Below, piece after piece: positions 1-8,016 of a stretch of 45,458 bases of DNA. The notes beneath the pieces are model-generated. The model did no database searches and was not told where the DNA came from. It worked only from the letters and a program-made list of their open reading frames with translations. A program made the translations under genes and the position numbers. The stretch comes from a bacterium. GTDB taxonomy: Bacteria > Bacteroidota > Bacteroidia > Chitinophagales > Chitinophagaceae. Position 1 is the first letter of the stretch. Each line of letters begins with the position of its first letter. The stretch covers positions 1-45,458 of the forward strand of contig DAHXOZ010000006.1 in assembly GCA_027364635.1 (NCBI GenBank). Reading direction: 5' to 3'.

Positions 1-1
1 A

Positions 2-241
2 AAAAAAGCTATCGCTCAAATTCCCGGAGTTATAAGTTCGCATGACTTGCATGTATGGTCATTAACATCCGGGTTAAATGCATTAAGTGTGCATGTAGTT
101 ATTAATAAAGAAGCAATCCCCGATGAAACATTAAAGCTCATTACAGATAAACTAACCAAAGGTTTTACAATTGCACATACTACGATTCAGATTGAAAGCG
201 AAAATTATATTTCATTACAACTTAATTTTTTATGTGATTAA
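2..241 (+). CDS. CDF-family cation efflux protein, C-terminal end (5' truncated by window)
   Basis: The reading frame is open from base 2, so this is the last 79 codons of a longer gene; the track's start at 47 is only an internal TTG. It encodes the cytoplasmic C-terminal domain of a cation diffusion facilitator (CzcD/ZitB type), which exports Zn, Cd or Co by proton antiport in the inner membrane. The diagnostic element is the HDLHVWSLTSG stretch after 'IPGVISS', followed by the alternating beta/alpha pattern of the CDF tail and 'IAHTTIQIE'. It is the only supportable plus-strand gene and converges on czcB. The membrane part lies outside the window, so metal specificity cannot be read. Confidence 0.85.
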   Translation, partial: KKAIAQIPGVISSHDLHVWSLTSGLNALSVHVVINKEAIPDETLKLITDKLTKGFTIAHTTIQIESENYISLQLNFLCD

Positions 242-250
242 TAACAAACA

Positions 251-1552
251 CTATTCTTCTTCACCGGCATTTGTAATTATTGCCATGAGATAGAATGCGC
301 CATTAGTAACAATTTTTGAATTGTCCGGAACATTTTCAAGAGCGGTCACTTCTGTATAGCCGCCGTTTGTGATTCCTTTTTTTACTCTTATCCGTTCAAA
401 ATTAAATGAGGGCTCTCCATTTTCTTTTGATGAATTACTATGAGCGCTGTCCTGTATTTGTATAAAAATATAGTCACTGCCGCTAAAGCTTACCACTGCA
501 TTGGAAAGAACAGCGGTTGATAAATTATTGCCAATGTTTATCAATCCAATCACATTCATGCCTTCAATTAGTTCCTTTACAGGATTGTTTATTTCTGCAT
601 GAACAGGAATTGTTTTTGTTTCATTTTCAAATGCGCTTCCTATAGAATAAATTTTTGCACTAAAGGTCTTACCCGGCAAATTGGTAAGCGTGAAATCCAC
701 ATTTTGATCAATTTTGACTTTTGGTAAATCCTGTTCATACACAAAAAGATCAAGATGTAAATGAGAGTTATCCACTATCTGCATGAAGGTAGTGGAAGGG
801 TCAACAGTTAATCCCAAATTAACATTGACCTTAGCAACATTTCCGTTGATAGGACTTCTCACACTTATTGAAGATGTAATATTGTCTGCAGAAATAGATG
901 AAGCATTCATGCCAATTAAACTGAACTGGCTTTGCAGTGAGTTTACTCTTGCAACTAATGATTTGTAATTTGATGTTGCCTCCTGCACTACTCTCTGAGC
1001 GTTTACATTTTCTTTGGCAAGCTCCTGCTGACGTTCATAATTTGCTTTAGACAAACTTAACTGCGCCTGCGCTTCCAAATAATCCTGTTGCATCTTTATA
1101 AATTCAGGATTAACTATTGTAGCGAGCTTCTGCCCTTTGCGTACATTATCGCCCTCCTGTACATAAATTGATTTAATAGTTCCACCCAAAGGGGAAGTGA
1201 TGGTGGCTTTGCTTTGCGGTGGCACACTTAAAAAACCAGTAGCTTTTAAAACATCAGCAAGATTTTTTTTCTCAAAACTGCCTAACTGAATGTTGATAGC
1301 CTTGTATTGTTTTTGCGATATGGCCACTTCCTTTGCCACGTCTGCTGATTCGGTATCTGTAGCTTTTACAGATGTTGTATCCATTGTTGTGCCTCCTGTT
1401 TTATTTGTTTCTTTAGAAGCGTCTGACTTAGCTCCACAGGAAATAATAGATACAGAAAGAAAGGTTAGCAGAATAAAGCCATAAATTTTGGGGATCATTT
1501 TATTAAATAAATATTTCATTGTTTTTAATTTGATAGTCTTTTTAAATTCCAT
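251..1552 (-). CDS. czcB: RND periplasmic adaptor lipoprotein (CzcB/CusB family), cassette 1
   Basis: Membrane-fusion adaptor that couples the inner-membrane CzcA pump to an outer-membrane channel for divalent-metal efflux. The N-terminus holds a lipoprotein signal with lipobox SIISC near residue 39. Then come a biotinyl/lipoyl-like half-motif ('GGTIKSIYVQEGDNVRKGQKLA', quoted in part), a long alpha-hairpin rich in Gln/Ala/Glu (about 150-215), the second lipoyl half 'SPINGNVAKVNVNLG', and beta-barrel and membrane-proximal domains. The annotated start gives a long n-region; Met12 or Met19 would give a more normal signal peptide. It follows czcA by 17 nt in the same operon. The length of 433 aa is normal. 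Confidence 0.85.
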   Translation of the reverse strand: MEFKKTIKLKTMKYLFNKMIPKIYGFILLTFLSVSIISCGAKSDASKETNKTGGTTMDTTSVKATDTESADVAKEVAISQKQYKAINIQLGSFEKKNLADVLKATGFLSVPPQSKATITSPLGGTIKSIYVQEGDNVRKGQKLATIVNPEFIKMQQDYLEAQAQLSLSKANYERQQELAKENVNAQRVVQEATSNYKSLVARVNSLQSQFSLIGMNASSISADNITSSISVRSPINGNVAKVNVNLGLTVDPSTTFMQIVDNSHLHLDLFVYEQDLPKVKIDQNVDFTLTNLPGKTFSAKIYSIGSAFENETKTIPVHAEINNPVKELIEGMNVIGLINIGNNLSTAVLSNAVVSFSGSDYIFIQIQDSAHSNSSKENGEPSFNFERIRVKKGITNGGYTEVTALENVPDNSKIVTNGAFYLMAIITNAGEEE

Positions 1553-1569
1553 TACTATTTTATTTTAGA

Positions 1570-4500
1570 TTATGTTTCAGTTACTGTTTCTATGCTGTTA
1601 TTTTTTTTATTTTTTTTCCCGGAAAATAGAATATAGAGTGCCGGTAAAACGATCAGGGTTAAAGCTGTTGCAGAGAAGATGCCGCCAATAACTACTGTAG
1701 CTAATGGTCGTTGTACTTCAGCTCCCTGTGAAGTGGCAAGCGCCATGGGTAAAAATCCCAAGGCAGCGAGAAACGAGGCCATTAACACGGGCCGCAGAAT
1801 AGCTCTTGTACCGTGTATCACTCTTTCTTTCACATCTGCCATTCCTTCCTTTTGAAGCTTGTTGAAATAATTGACAAGTACAATTCCGAACAGAACTGCT
1901 ACTCCGAAAAGAGCAATAAATCCAACACCCGCACTAATACTAAAGTTTATCCCACGCATCCATAGAGCGAATACGCCGCCGATTGCTGAAAAGGGAATGG
2001 CGGTATAAATGAGCAATGCCTGCTTTACAGAGTCAAAGGCTGCGTACAATAATAAAAATATCAGCACGAGTGCGATCGGTACGGCTATCATTAAGCGTTG
2101 AGTGGCTTTAACGAGATTTTCAAACTGGCCGCCATAAGTATAATAATATCCTGTTGGAAGTTTTACCTGTTCCCCTAACTTTCTTGAAATCTCTTCCACC
2201 ACAGATTTTACATCCCTTCCACGTACATTAATACCAATCACAATTCTTCTCTTTGCATCTTCCCTGCTTATTTGTGCAGGCCCGTTTACATAATCAATTG
2301 TGGCTACTTGTTTAAGTGGGATTTGCCCTCCACTAGGTAAAGGGACAAAAAGATTACGTACATCTTCAATGTCTTGCCTTTGTGCTTCACTTAACCGTAC
2401 TACTAAATCGAATTTTCGCTCATTTTCAAAAACAGTACCTGCTTTTTCTCCGGCAAAGGCTGTGCGAAGAATGCGATTCAAATCCTGGATATTTAAACTG
2501 TATTGGGCAACGCGGTCACGATTATAAGCCACAGTAATCTGTGGTAAACCCGTCACTTTTTCTACCTGTGGAGAAGCGACTCCTTCGACTGTTTCAATTA
2601 CTTTAGCAGTTTTGTCTGCATAAAAAGCAAGCGAGTCAAGATTTTCGCCGAAAATCTTAACAGCTATATCCTGTTTTACCCCGGTCATCAATTCATTAAA
2701 GCGCATTTGTATTGGCTGAGAGGCTTCGAAAGACACTCCGGGAATTACTCTAAGTGCTTTCAGCATGGTGTCTTGTAAAGTTTCCCTGCTGTGTGCTGTT
2801 GTCCATTCTTTTTGGTCTTTTAAAATAACAGTAATGTCACTGGCTTCGGGCGGCATTGGGTCAGTAGGAATTTCCGCACTGCCGGTTTTACTAACTACTT
2901 CTTTTACTTCAGGGAAACGAAGTAAAATCGTTTCTACCTGTTTATTATTATCAAGGCTTTGAGACAGGGATGAACCTTGCGGCAAAATAGAACTAAAAGT
3001 AAAATCGCCCTCTTCAAGTGTTGGAATGAACTCTCCGCCTAATCTTGAAAAGATGAAAACTGTTGCTATTAGAAATAATACAGCAATTCCGATTACCGCG
3101 AATTTTCTCTTAATAGCAAAATTGATCAGCGGCCTATATCCTCTTTGAAATAAATCCATCAGCTTGTCACTAAAATTCTTTTTATGCGTAGTTTTTTTGC
3201 TAAGCACTAAAGAGCTCATCATCGGAATGTAGGTAAGTGAAAGTATCAATGCACCAATTACTGCGAATGAGACGGTCATGGCCATAGGGCCAAACATTTT
3301 TCCTTCAATACCAACAAGGGTCAAAATAGGAATGTAAACTATTAGAATAATAAATTGTCCGAAAGTAGAGCTGCTGGCTACACTGGAAGCAGACTCATAT
3401 ACCTCGCTGTTCATTTGCTCTGCTGTAAGCATACCAGCGCCCTTGTGATGCCGGTGGCTTTGTGTAATTCGGTGCAGCACTGCTTCAACAATAATTACAG
3501 CGCCATCCACTATTAATCCAAAATCCAAAGCGCCAAGTGACATAAGATTTCCTGAAACATGAAATAAATTCATTAGGATAACCGCAAACAACATAGCGAG
3601 GGGAATAACCGAGGCTACTAAAAGCCCTGCTCTAAAATTCCCAAGAAGAAGAACCAACACGAAAATTACGATCAACGCACCATCTAAAAGATTGCTTTCG
3701 ACTGTTGCTATACTTTTATTAACCAGTACAGTACGGTCAAGGTAAGGCTCAATTCTAACCCCTGCTGGTAAAGATTTCTGAATATCCGGCAGTTTATTTT
3801 TTATGGCTTCCACTACATCAGCGCTGTTTGCGCCTTTTAGCAGCATTACTACGCCGCCAACAACTTCTCCTTCTCCATTGCGTGTCATAGCGCCGTAACG
3901 AATGGCGCTTCCAAATTGAACAGTTGCCACATCCCGAATAAGAACGGGCGTTCCGTTAGGATTTGTTTTTACAACTATTTTACCAATATCTTCCAAAGAG
4001 GTAACCAAACCCAACCCGCGTATAAAATAAGCATTGGGTTTTTTATCTATGTAAGCCCCGCCCGTATTTTCATTATTTTTTTCCAATGCATCAAACACCT
4101 GTGGTATGGTTATATCCATACTCTTTAGCTTGATAGGATCAATGGCCACTTCATATTGTTTTAACAAGCCGCCAAAGCTGTTCACCTCTGCAACACCCGG
4201 CGTTCCTAAAATTCTTCTTGCTACCACCCAGTCCTGCAATGTTCGTAAATCGGATGCACTGTATTTATTTTCATATCCTTTGTCAGGACGAATCACATAT
4301 TGATAGATTTCCCCTAACCCTGTACTTACGGGCCCCATTTCGGGTGTACCGGTACCTGGTGGTATTTCTCCTTCAGCCTCTTTAATTCTCTGGGCTACCA
4401 GTTGCCGTGCAAAATATATATCTACATTGTCTTTGAATACAATAGTAATTACTGATAGTCCAAAACGGCTAATGCTCCGGATTTCAACTAAGTCAGGCAG

Positions 4501-4725
4501 TGTAGCCATGCTGCGTTCTATAGGGAAAGTCACAAATTGTTCAACTTCCTGAGAAGCAAGGGTAGGGCTCGTTGTAATAACCTGTACCTGATTGTTGGTA
4601 ATGTCAGGCACTGCATCAATAGGAAGCTGGGTTAATGAATAGGTTCCATAGATGATTAATGCTATGGTGAAAAGGCCGATTGCAAATTTATTTTTTATTG
4701 AGAATTGAATGATTTTATTGATCAT
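1570..4725 (-). CDS. czcA: HME-RND heavy-metal efflux pump (CzcA family), cassette 1
   Basis: Inner-membrane proton/metal antiporter of the heavy-metal RND family, 1051 aa, full length. The start MINKIIQFSIKNK, TM1 and 'PIDAVPDITNNQVQV' are typical. The TM4 relay LDFGLIVDGAVIIVEA (about 400-415) keeps both Asp residues and the Glu, which is the divalent (Zn/Co/Cd) CzcA pattern rather than the monovalent CusA pattern. In the second half, around residue 940, it reads AVLFGIVLVNYF where the paralogue at 8017-12384 reads AVLNGIVLVSEF, so a conserved region has changed. Unlike its paralogue it has no TolC domain and no separate TolC gene is nearby. It starts 11 nt after the microprotein gene. Confidence 0.93.
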   Translation of the reverse strand: MINKIIQFSIKNKFAIGLFTIALIIYGTYSLTQLPIDAVPDITNNQVQVITTSPTLASQEVEQFVTFPIERSMATLPDLVEIRSISRFGLSVITIVFKDNVDIYFARQLVAQRIKEAEGEIPPGTGTPEMGPVSTGLGEIYQYVIRPDKGYENKYSASDLRTLQDWVVARRILGTPGVAEVNSFGGLLKQYEVAIDPIKLKSMDITIPQVFDALEKNNENTGGAYIDKKPNAYFIRGLGLVTSLEDIGKIVVKTNPNGTPVLIRDVATVQFGSAIRYGAMTRNGEGEVVGGVVMLLKGANSADVVEAIKNKLPDIQKSLPAGVRIEPYLDRTVLVNKSIATVESNLLDGALIVIFVLVLLLGNFRAGLLVASVIPLAMLFAVILMNLFHVSGNLMSLGALDFGLIVDGAVIIVEAVLHRITQSHRHHKGAGMLTAEQMNSEVYESASSVASSSTFGQFIILIVYIPILTLVGIEGKMFGPMAMTVSFAVIGALILSLTYIPMMSSLVLSKKTTHKKNFSDKLMDLFQRGYRPLINFAIKRKFAVIGIAVLFLIATVFIFSRLGGEFIPTLEEGDFTFSSILPQGSSLSQSLDNNKQVETILLRFPEVKEVVSKTGSAEIPTDPMPPEASDITVILKDQKEWTTAHSRETLQDTMLKALRVIPGVSFEASQPIQMRFNELMTGVKQDIAVKIFGENLDSLAFYADKTAKVIETVEGVASPQVEKVTGLPQITVAYNRDRVAQYSLNIQDLNRILRTAFAGEKAGTVFENERKFDLVVRLSEAQRQDIEDVRNLFVPLPSGGQIPLKQVATIDYVNGPAQISREDAKRRIVIGINVRGRDVKSVVEEISRKLGEQVKLPTGYYYTYGGQFENLVKATQRLMIAVPIALVLIFLLLYAAFDSVKQALLIYTAIPFSAIGGVFALWMRGINFSISAGVGFIALFGVAVLFGIVLVNYFNKLQKEGMADVKERVIHGTRAILRPVLMASFLAALGFLPMALATSQGAEVQRPLATVVIGGIFSATALTLIVLPALYILFSGKKNKKNNSIETVTET

Positions 4726-4736
4726 ACTTTAAGGAA

Positions 4737-4892
4737 TTAATATTTAGTCACGAGCTGGTAGTATCTAATGATTATAGCTATAATTGCGCCTATCATTAAA
4801 ATGGACAGGAGGATTATAGTAATAGTCCTGATAACCCTGAACCTGGGCCGGGAAGAAACTCTGCGTTTCTTTTTACTAAATTTTGTGGTCAA
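4737..4892 (-). CDS. small single-pass membrane protein (51 aa), czc-associated, copy 1
   Basis: Unrecognised microprotein. A basic head (KFSKKKRRVSSRPRFR) is followed by one strongly hydrophobic helix (about residues 22-42) and a short polar tail ending LVTKY; inferred topology is N-in. The track starts it at 4937, but the paralogous copy at 12400-12552 has a 1-nt indel upstream that closes that frame. The only conventional start shared by both is the TTG at 4890-4892, in the identical context ACGCCAATTTTGACC. Most nucleotide differences between the copies fall in third codon positions, which argues for selection on the protein. It sits directly before czcA. A pump accessory peptide, by analogy with AcrZ of AcrB, is inference only. 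Confidence 0.6.
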   Translation of the reverse strand: MTTKFSKKKRRVSSRPRFRVIRTITIILLSILMIGAIIAIIIRYYQLVTKY

Positions 4893-4913
4893 AATTGGCG
4901 TATGTAAAAAATG

Positions 4914-4931
4914 AAACAGGATTGCCTGTTT
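4914..4931 (-). terminator. conserved hairpin between DUF6660 gene and microprotein, copy 1
   Basis: On the minus strand AAACAGG-CAAT-CCTGTTT forms a perfect 7-bp stem with a 4-nt loop, followed by CATTTTTT. It looks like a weak intrinsic terminator or attenuator placed upstream of the pump genes. The same stem occurs at the same position in the second cassette. Confidence 0.5.
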
Positions 4932-4965
4932 AAGCAAATAAAAGAATAAGCTTTATGTAAGAATA

Positions 4966-5280
4966 TTACGCCAATTGAGGTGGTTGCCAGATAGACAATG
5001 AAATCTCTTTAATAAAGGATGAATAGAAGGTGTTATACCTTTTTATTAATTCAGGTTTAACAGGAATTAATTTCGCTATTTTTTGGGGAACAGGAAAACC
5101 AGCACAACAAGTGCAAATACAAAATGGTGAGCAGGCATCTTTGGTTGTACGGTTCGTCTGTTGATGATTTGATTTTTGTATTTCTGTTTTTACTTTACTC
5201 ATAGCCTTAGCTCCATCAGCACAGGGTATTATGCTCATCGCCAAAACTATAACCGCTAATATGAAAGCTAAAAATTTCAC
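4966..5280 (-). CDS. DUF6660-like small Cys-rich exported protein, copy 1
   Basis: A 104-aa protein of the Bacteroidota family I recognise as DUF6660; function unknown. A signal-like N-terminus (MKFLAFILAVIVLAMSIIPC) precedes a Cys motif ACSPFCICTCC (about 50-60), a likely metal-binding cluster, and the family tail ISLSIWQPPQL. The start is GTG at 5278-5280, aligned exactly with the TTG start of its paralogue at 12935. A Bacteroidota -7 box ends only 5 nt upstream, so the mRNA may be nearly leaderless. It is the first gene of cassette 1; a periplasmic metal-binding or sensing accessory is inference. Confidence 0.75.
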   Translation of the reverse strand: MKFLAFILAVIVLAMSIIPCADGAKAMSKVKTEIQKSNHQQTNRTTKDACSPFCICTCCAGFPVPQKIAKLIPVKPELIKRYNTFYSSFIKEISLSIWQPPQLA

Positions 5281-5285
5281 GGGTG

Positions 5286-5293
5286 CAAAAATA
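5286..5293 (-). promoter_or_regulatory. Bacteroidota -7 promoter element for cassette 1
   Basis: TATTTTTG on the minus strand matches the Bacteroidota -7 consensus TAnnTTTG and ends 5 nt before the GTG start of the DUF6660 gene. No clear TTTG -33 element lies 19 nt upstream. Confidence 0.4.
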
Positions 5294-5404
5294 GTCTTTT
5301 ACTTTAAATAAATTTTCCAGAAAAGCAAAATATTGAAAATTGCTATTAAAAGCAATCTTTTCTTAAAAATATTTATTTTGGGGAACAGGCAACAAATTAA
5401 CTTT

Positions 5405-5518
5405 TTACAAACTCAATTTTATGCCTGCATTATAGACAAATCCTTCCAAGGCTGCATAGATATATTTAAAGATCGGGTTAGTAATTGTTCCGGTGTAATG
5501 GCTCTCAAATTTTGTTGA
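5405..5518 (-). pseudogene. C-terminal remnant of a TonB-dependent-receptor-like outer-membrane protein
   Basis: The 397-nt gap 5281-5677 holds no intact gene. On the minus strand, after a TGA at 5519-5521, 37 codons read ...YTGTITNPIFKY then IYAALEGFVYNAGIKLSL and stop. The alternating pattern and the end '-YNAGIKLSL' look like the last beta-strands of a TonB-dependent receptor. No start or upstream barrel is present, so it is probably a decayed gene end. The assignment rests on pattern only. I see nothing else in the gap beyond the promoter listed above. Confidence 0.4.
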
Positions 5519-5677
5519 TCAGCTAAACTAATTGCTGCTTTTTGCTTAATAAAACTCAAGAACCAGCAAGCGCATGGCTTTTTTTATTTCTGTTTTCATT
5601 GCTGTTTATTGGTGCTTTTAGCCCGGAAAGTTTTTAAATAACCCAAATAATTTCGACCAGGCTATTTCATATACAGT

Positions 5678-6034
5678 TCAATTTTTTACCCAACACAAGG
5701 CTTTATCTTTTTCATCTAACTCAAAGAAATTAATTTCTGCCTTAATGAAAGGCCTTATTAAACGTAAAATCAAATAATGCCATTTTTTTTCACAGACCAG
5801 TACTATTTTTTCATAACAGCCGATGTGTTGCAGATCAAATTTTACATCATCCCAAAATGCTTTCATCTGGTATTCTTCAAAACTTACTATTTCAAAATAC
5901 CAACAAATCTTCTTAAATTTTTTTAAAGCATTTGTTATAACCGGCAATAATTTTTTATAATCAGCATCAGTTAACTTATCAAATGCTCTTGTTGCGATGA
6001 TGTTTCCTTTTGTTTCTGCTAAAACTTGTATCAT
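5678..6034 (-). CDS. SpoIIAA-like / STAS-SEC14 domain protein
   Basis: A 118-aa protein resembling the SpoIIAA-like family (PF11964): small soluble alpha/beta proteins related to the CRAL-TRIO/STAS fold. It shows 'RAFDKLTDADYKKLLPVI' early, a central 'CWYFEIVSFEEYQMKAFWDD' and a basic/aromatic helix before the C-terminus, as is usual for the family. The role is unknown; relatives are often found beside membrane-stress and transport genes. It is 238 nt downstream of mgtC with a perfect inverted repeat in between, so it probably has its own promoter. Confidence 0.7.
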   Translation of the reverse strand: MIQVLAETKGNIIATRAFDKLTDADYKKLLPVITNALKKFKKICWYFEIVSFEEYQMKAFWDDVKFDLQHIGCYEKIVLVCEKKWHYLILRLIRPFIKAEINFFELDEKDKALCWVKN

Positions 6035-6067
6035 AAAGATTTTTTTAAGTGATTAAGAGTTGTAAAA

Positions 6068-6098
6068 TGCATGTACCACTTTACTAATGGTACATGCA
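6068..6098. repeat. perfect 11-bp inverted repeat upstream of the SpoIIAA-like gene
   Basis: TGCATGTACCA, a 9-nt spacer, then TGGTACATGCA. It lies about 34 nt upstream of the ATG at 6034. The arms carry GTAC cores and there is no T-tract on the minus strand, so an operator fits better than a terminator. The rest of 6035-6272 shows nothing further. Confidence 0.5.
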
Positions 6099-6272
6099 AT
6101 TAAGGCTGCTTCATTTGCTGTGCTCCATGATATGCATGGCAAGCCTGTTTGCATTTAGCTGTTAGCACAATCTAAAAGCTTTGGATGAGAGCTTTATGCT
6201 TGTACCCTGGTGATCTCTATTTTACTGGGTTTCCATTTTATTAAAATTAAGTGTGAAAAAATGATATAGTTG

Positions 6273-6743
6273 TTACTGATCACTTTTGTCAATATTATTA
6301 TCCGTGTTTTTTATCTTGTTCTTCCATTGCATATACCATTTTCTACGTTCTAACGACAACAAAAAATAAATCATTAAAGATGCAGTTATAGCAATGAAAA
6401 ACATATCTAACCCTATGGCTACACCTACAGCAGCGGTACACCAAACAGTAGCTGCTGTAGTTAAACCATGTGAAGACTTTGAGTCCTTGTTCCGGTAAAT
6501 AATTCCGGCTCCCAGAAAGCCAATACCTGTTACGATGTTTGCTACTATTCGCGAAATAGAAGTAACATCATCGTCAATGTTTTCCGCAATAGCAGTAAAC
6601 AGGGTTGCTCCTAAACACACTGCTGCATAGGTTCTTATACCCGCATCTTTTCCCTGTCTTTCCCGGTCCAGGCCAATGAATAAGCCTAAACCAAATGCTA
6701 CAATAAGTTTGGGAATAATGATTAATTCAAATTCTATATTCAT
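6273..6743 (-). CDS. MgtC/SapB family inner-membrane protein
   Basis: A 156-aa membrane protein with the MgtC/SapB core: GLGLFIGLDRERQGKDAGIRT (quoted short of full), 'GATLFTAI', then 'GIGFLGAGIIYR' and 'GLTTAATVWCTAAVGVAIGL', four to five TM helices in all. MgtC proteins affect Mg2+ homeostasis and inhibit F-type ATPase in some bacteria; here only membership of the family is visible. The C-terminal cytoplasmic ACT-like domain of long MgtC proteins is absent. It follows czcB of cassette 2 by 51 nt and is probably the last gene of that operon. Confidence 0.85.
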   Translation of the reverse strand: MNIEFELIIIPKLIVAFGLGLFIGLDRERQGKDAGIRTYAAVCLGATLFTAIAENIDDDVTSISRIVANIVTGIGFLGAGIIYRNKDSKSSHGLTTAATVWCTAAVGVAIGLDMFFIAITASLMIYFLLSLERRKWYMQWKNKIKNTDNNIDKSDQ

Positions 6744-6794
6744 TTTAGAAGATTTAAAATGATTAGGTTTTAATTATATCTATTTAGCCAATGC

Positions 6795-7994
6795 CTATTC
6801 CTCCTCTTCTGTATTGTGCATTTTAGAAAGTAAATCATAAGCCCCGTTCGTAACTACTTTGCTTTCCATATTAAAGTTGGAAGGCAATTGCACACCGGTA
6901 AAACCGTTTTCAGTAACGGTGATGCCAATTTCAATTTTTCTGAATTTTATATGTTCATCAGCAGTACTATCCTGGCCTTTCGTATTTTGCCCAACTTCTG
7001 CATTTGATTTGTCTTCATCCAGAATAAAAATATAATTTTTGCCGCCAGCCTGAACAACTGCCTTTTGTGGTAAGGCGGTAGTTTGGGAAGCGCCAATTTC
7101 TATGATTGCATTAATAAACATGCCCGGTATAAGAGAAGGCGCCGGATTGATTAACCGGCCACTTACAAGAACGGTTCTGTCGGCATCAATATCTTTACCA
7201 ATCAAAAATATTTCTGCTATGCGTTCTACACTATCCCCTGTGGCTTTAAAGCGTATTTTCTGATTCATCTTTATTTGGGACAGATCCTTTTCAAACACTT
7301 TTACTTTTACCAGTATGTTTTTGGTATTGGCCATATCTGCAAGTACTTCATTAGGGCCAACATATTTTCCTACATTAGAATAAACATGCGTTATGTATCC
7401 GCTAATCGGCGCGTGAATGCTCACACGTGATGTAAAGTTGCCGGACTTTACACTTGCCGGATTAATATTTGCCAACCGCAGTTTAGATTTCAAACCCTCA
7501 ACACGGGCAACCATAGTATTATATTCGCTACCGGCTCTTTGCAAAGATTTCCGGGCTGCAATATTTTCTTTTACCAATTCTTCCTGGCGCGACATATCTT
7601 GTTTCAGAAAAGATAACTGGCTGCTGCTTTCCATATAATCCTGCTGCATTTGTAGAAATTCAGGATTTTCTATTACAGCAATCACCTCTCCCTTTCTTAA
7701 ATATTTACCTTCTATTACCGGCGTGCTTTTTATAATACCGCCGTAATGTGCTGTAATGCTTATGAACTGATTGGGCGGCACATCCAAGGTGCCGGACGCT
7801 TTTATGTAACTACCCAAATTGGTCATGGAAACATTACCCAATTGAACATTTGCATTGTTGTATTGGTCTTGTGAAAATTCTACCAAATTAGGGTCTTGTA
7901 TTTCTGTTACTACCGCTTTTTCTTCTGTTTTGGCGGTGCAGGCTGCAAACAATATGGTGATGGCGAATAAACTTTTATACATTATTTTATACAT
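6795..7994 (-). CDS. czcB: RND periplasmic adaptor lipoprotein (CzcB/CusB family), cassette 2
   Basis: Adaptor paralogous to 251-1552. The lipobox LFAAC at about residue 19 follows a short hydrophobic segment, so the annotated start (MYKIMYKSLFAIT) is good. Lipoyl halves 'GGIIKSTPVIEGKYLRKGEV' and 'APISGYITHVYSNVGKYV' flank the Gln-rich alpha-hairpin (about 115-180). The tail 'SKVVTNGAYDLLSKM' matches the 'SKIVTNGAFYLMA' tail of the other copy. It starts 22 nt after the CzcA-TolC gene. It lacks the heavy-metal-binding CPMHP domain seen in the Cus adaptors of this window. Confidence 0.88.
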   Translation of the reverse strand: MYKIMYKSLFAITILFAACTAKTEEKAVVTEIQDPNLVEFSQDQYNNANVQLGNVSMTNLGSYIKASGTLDVPPNQFISITAHYGGIIKSTPVIEGKYLRKGEVIAVIENPEFLQMQQDYMESSSQLSFLKQDMSRQEELVKENIAARKSLQRAGSEYNTMVARVEGLKSKLRLANINPASVKSGNFTSRVSIHAPISGYITHVYSNVGKYVGPNEVLADMANTKNILVKVKVFEKDLSQIKMNQKIRFKATGDSVERIAEIFLIGKDIDADRTVLVSGRLINPAPSLIPGMFINAIIEIGASQTTALPQKAVVQAGGKNYIFILDEDKSNAEVGQNTKGQDSTADEHIKFRKIEIGITVTENGFTGVQLPSNFNMESKVVTNGAYDLLSKMHNTEEEE

Positions 7995-8016
7995 GCTATT
8001 TCTATTTTAATTTTTT

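Noticed and set aside
4737-4937. 66-aa ORF start at 4937 for the first microprotein
   Set aside because: The paralogous copy has a 1-nt indel between the hairpin and the shared TTG, so the upstream 15 codons are not conserved in frame; the shorter start is preferred.
5333-5518. 61-aa plus-strand ORF in the 5281-5677 gap
   Set aside because: Opposite strand of the receptor-like remnant; no start context and no family features.
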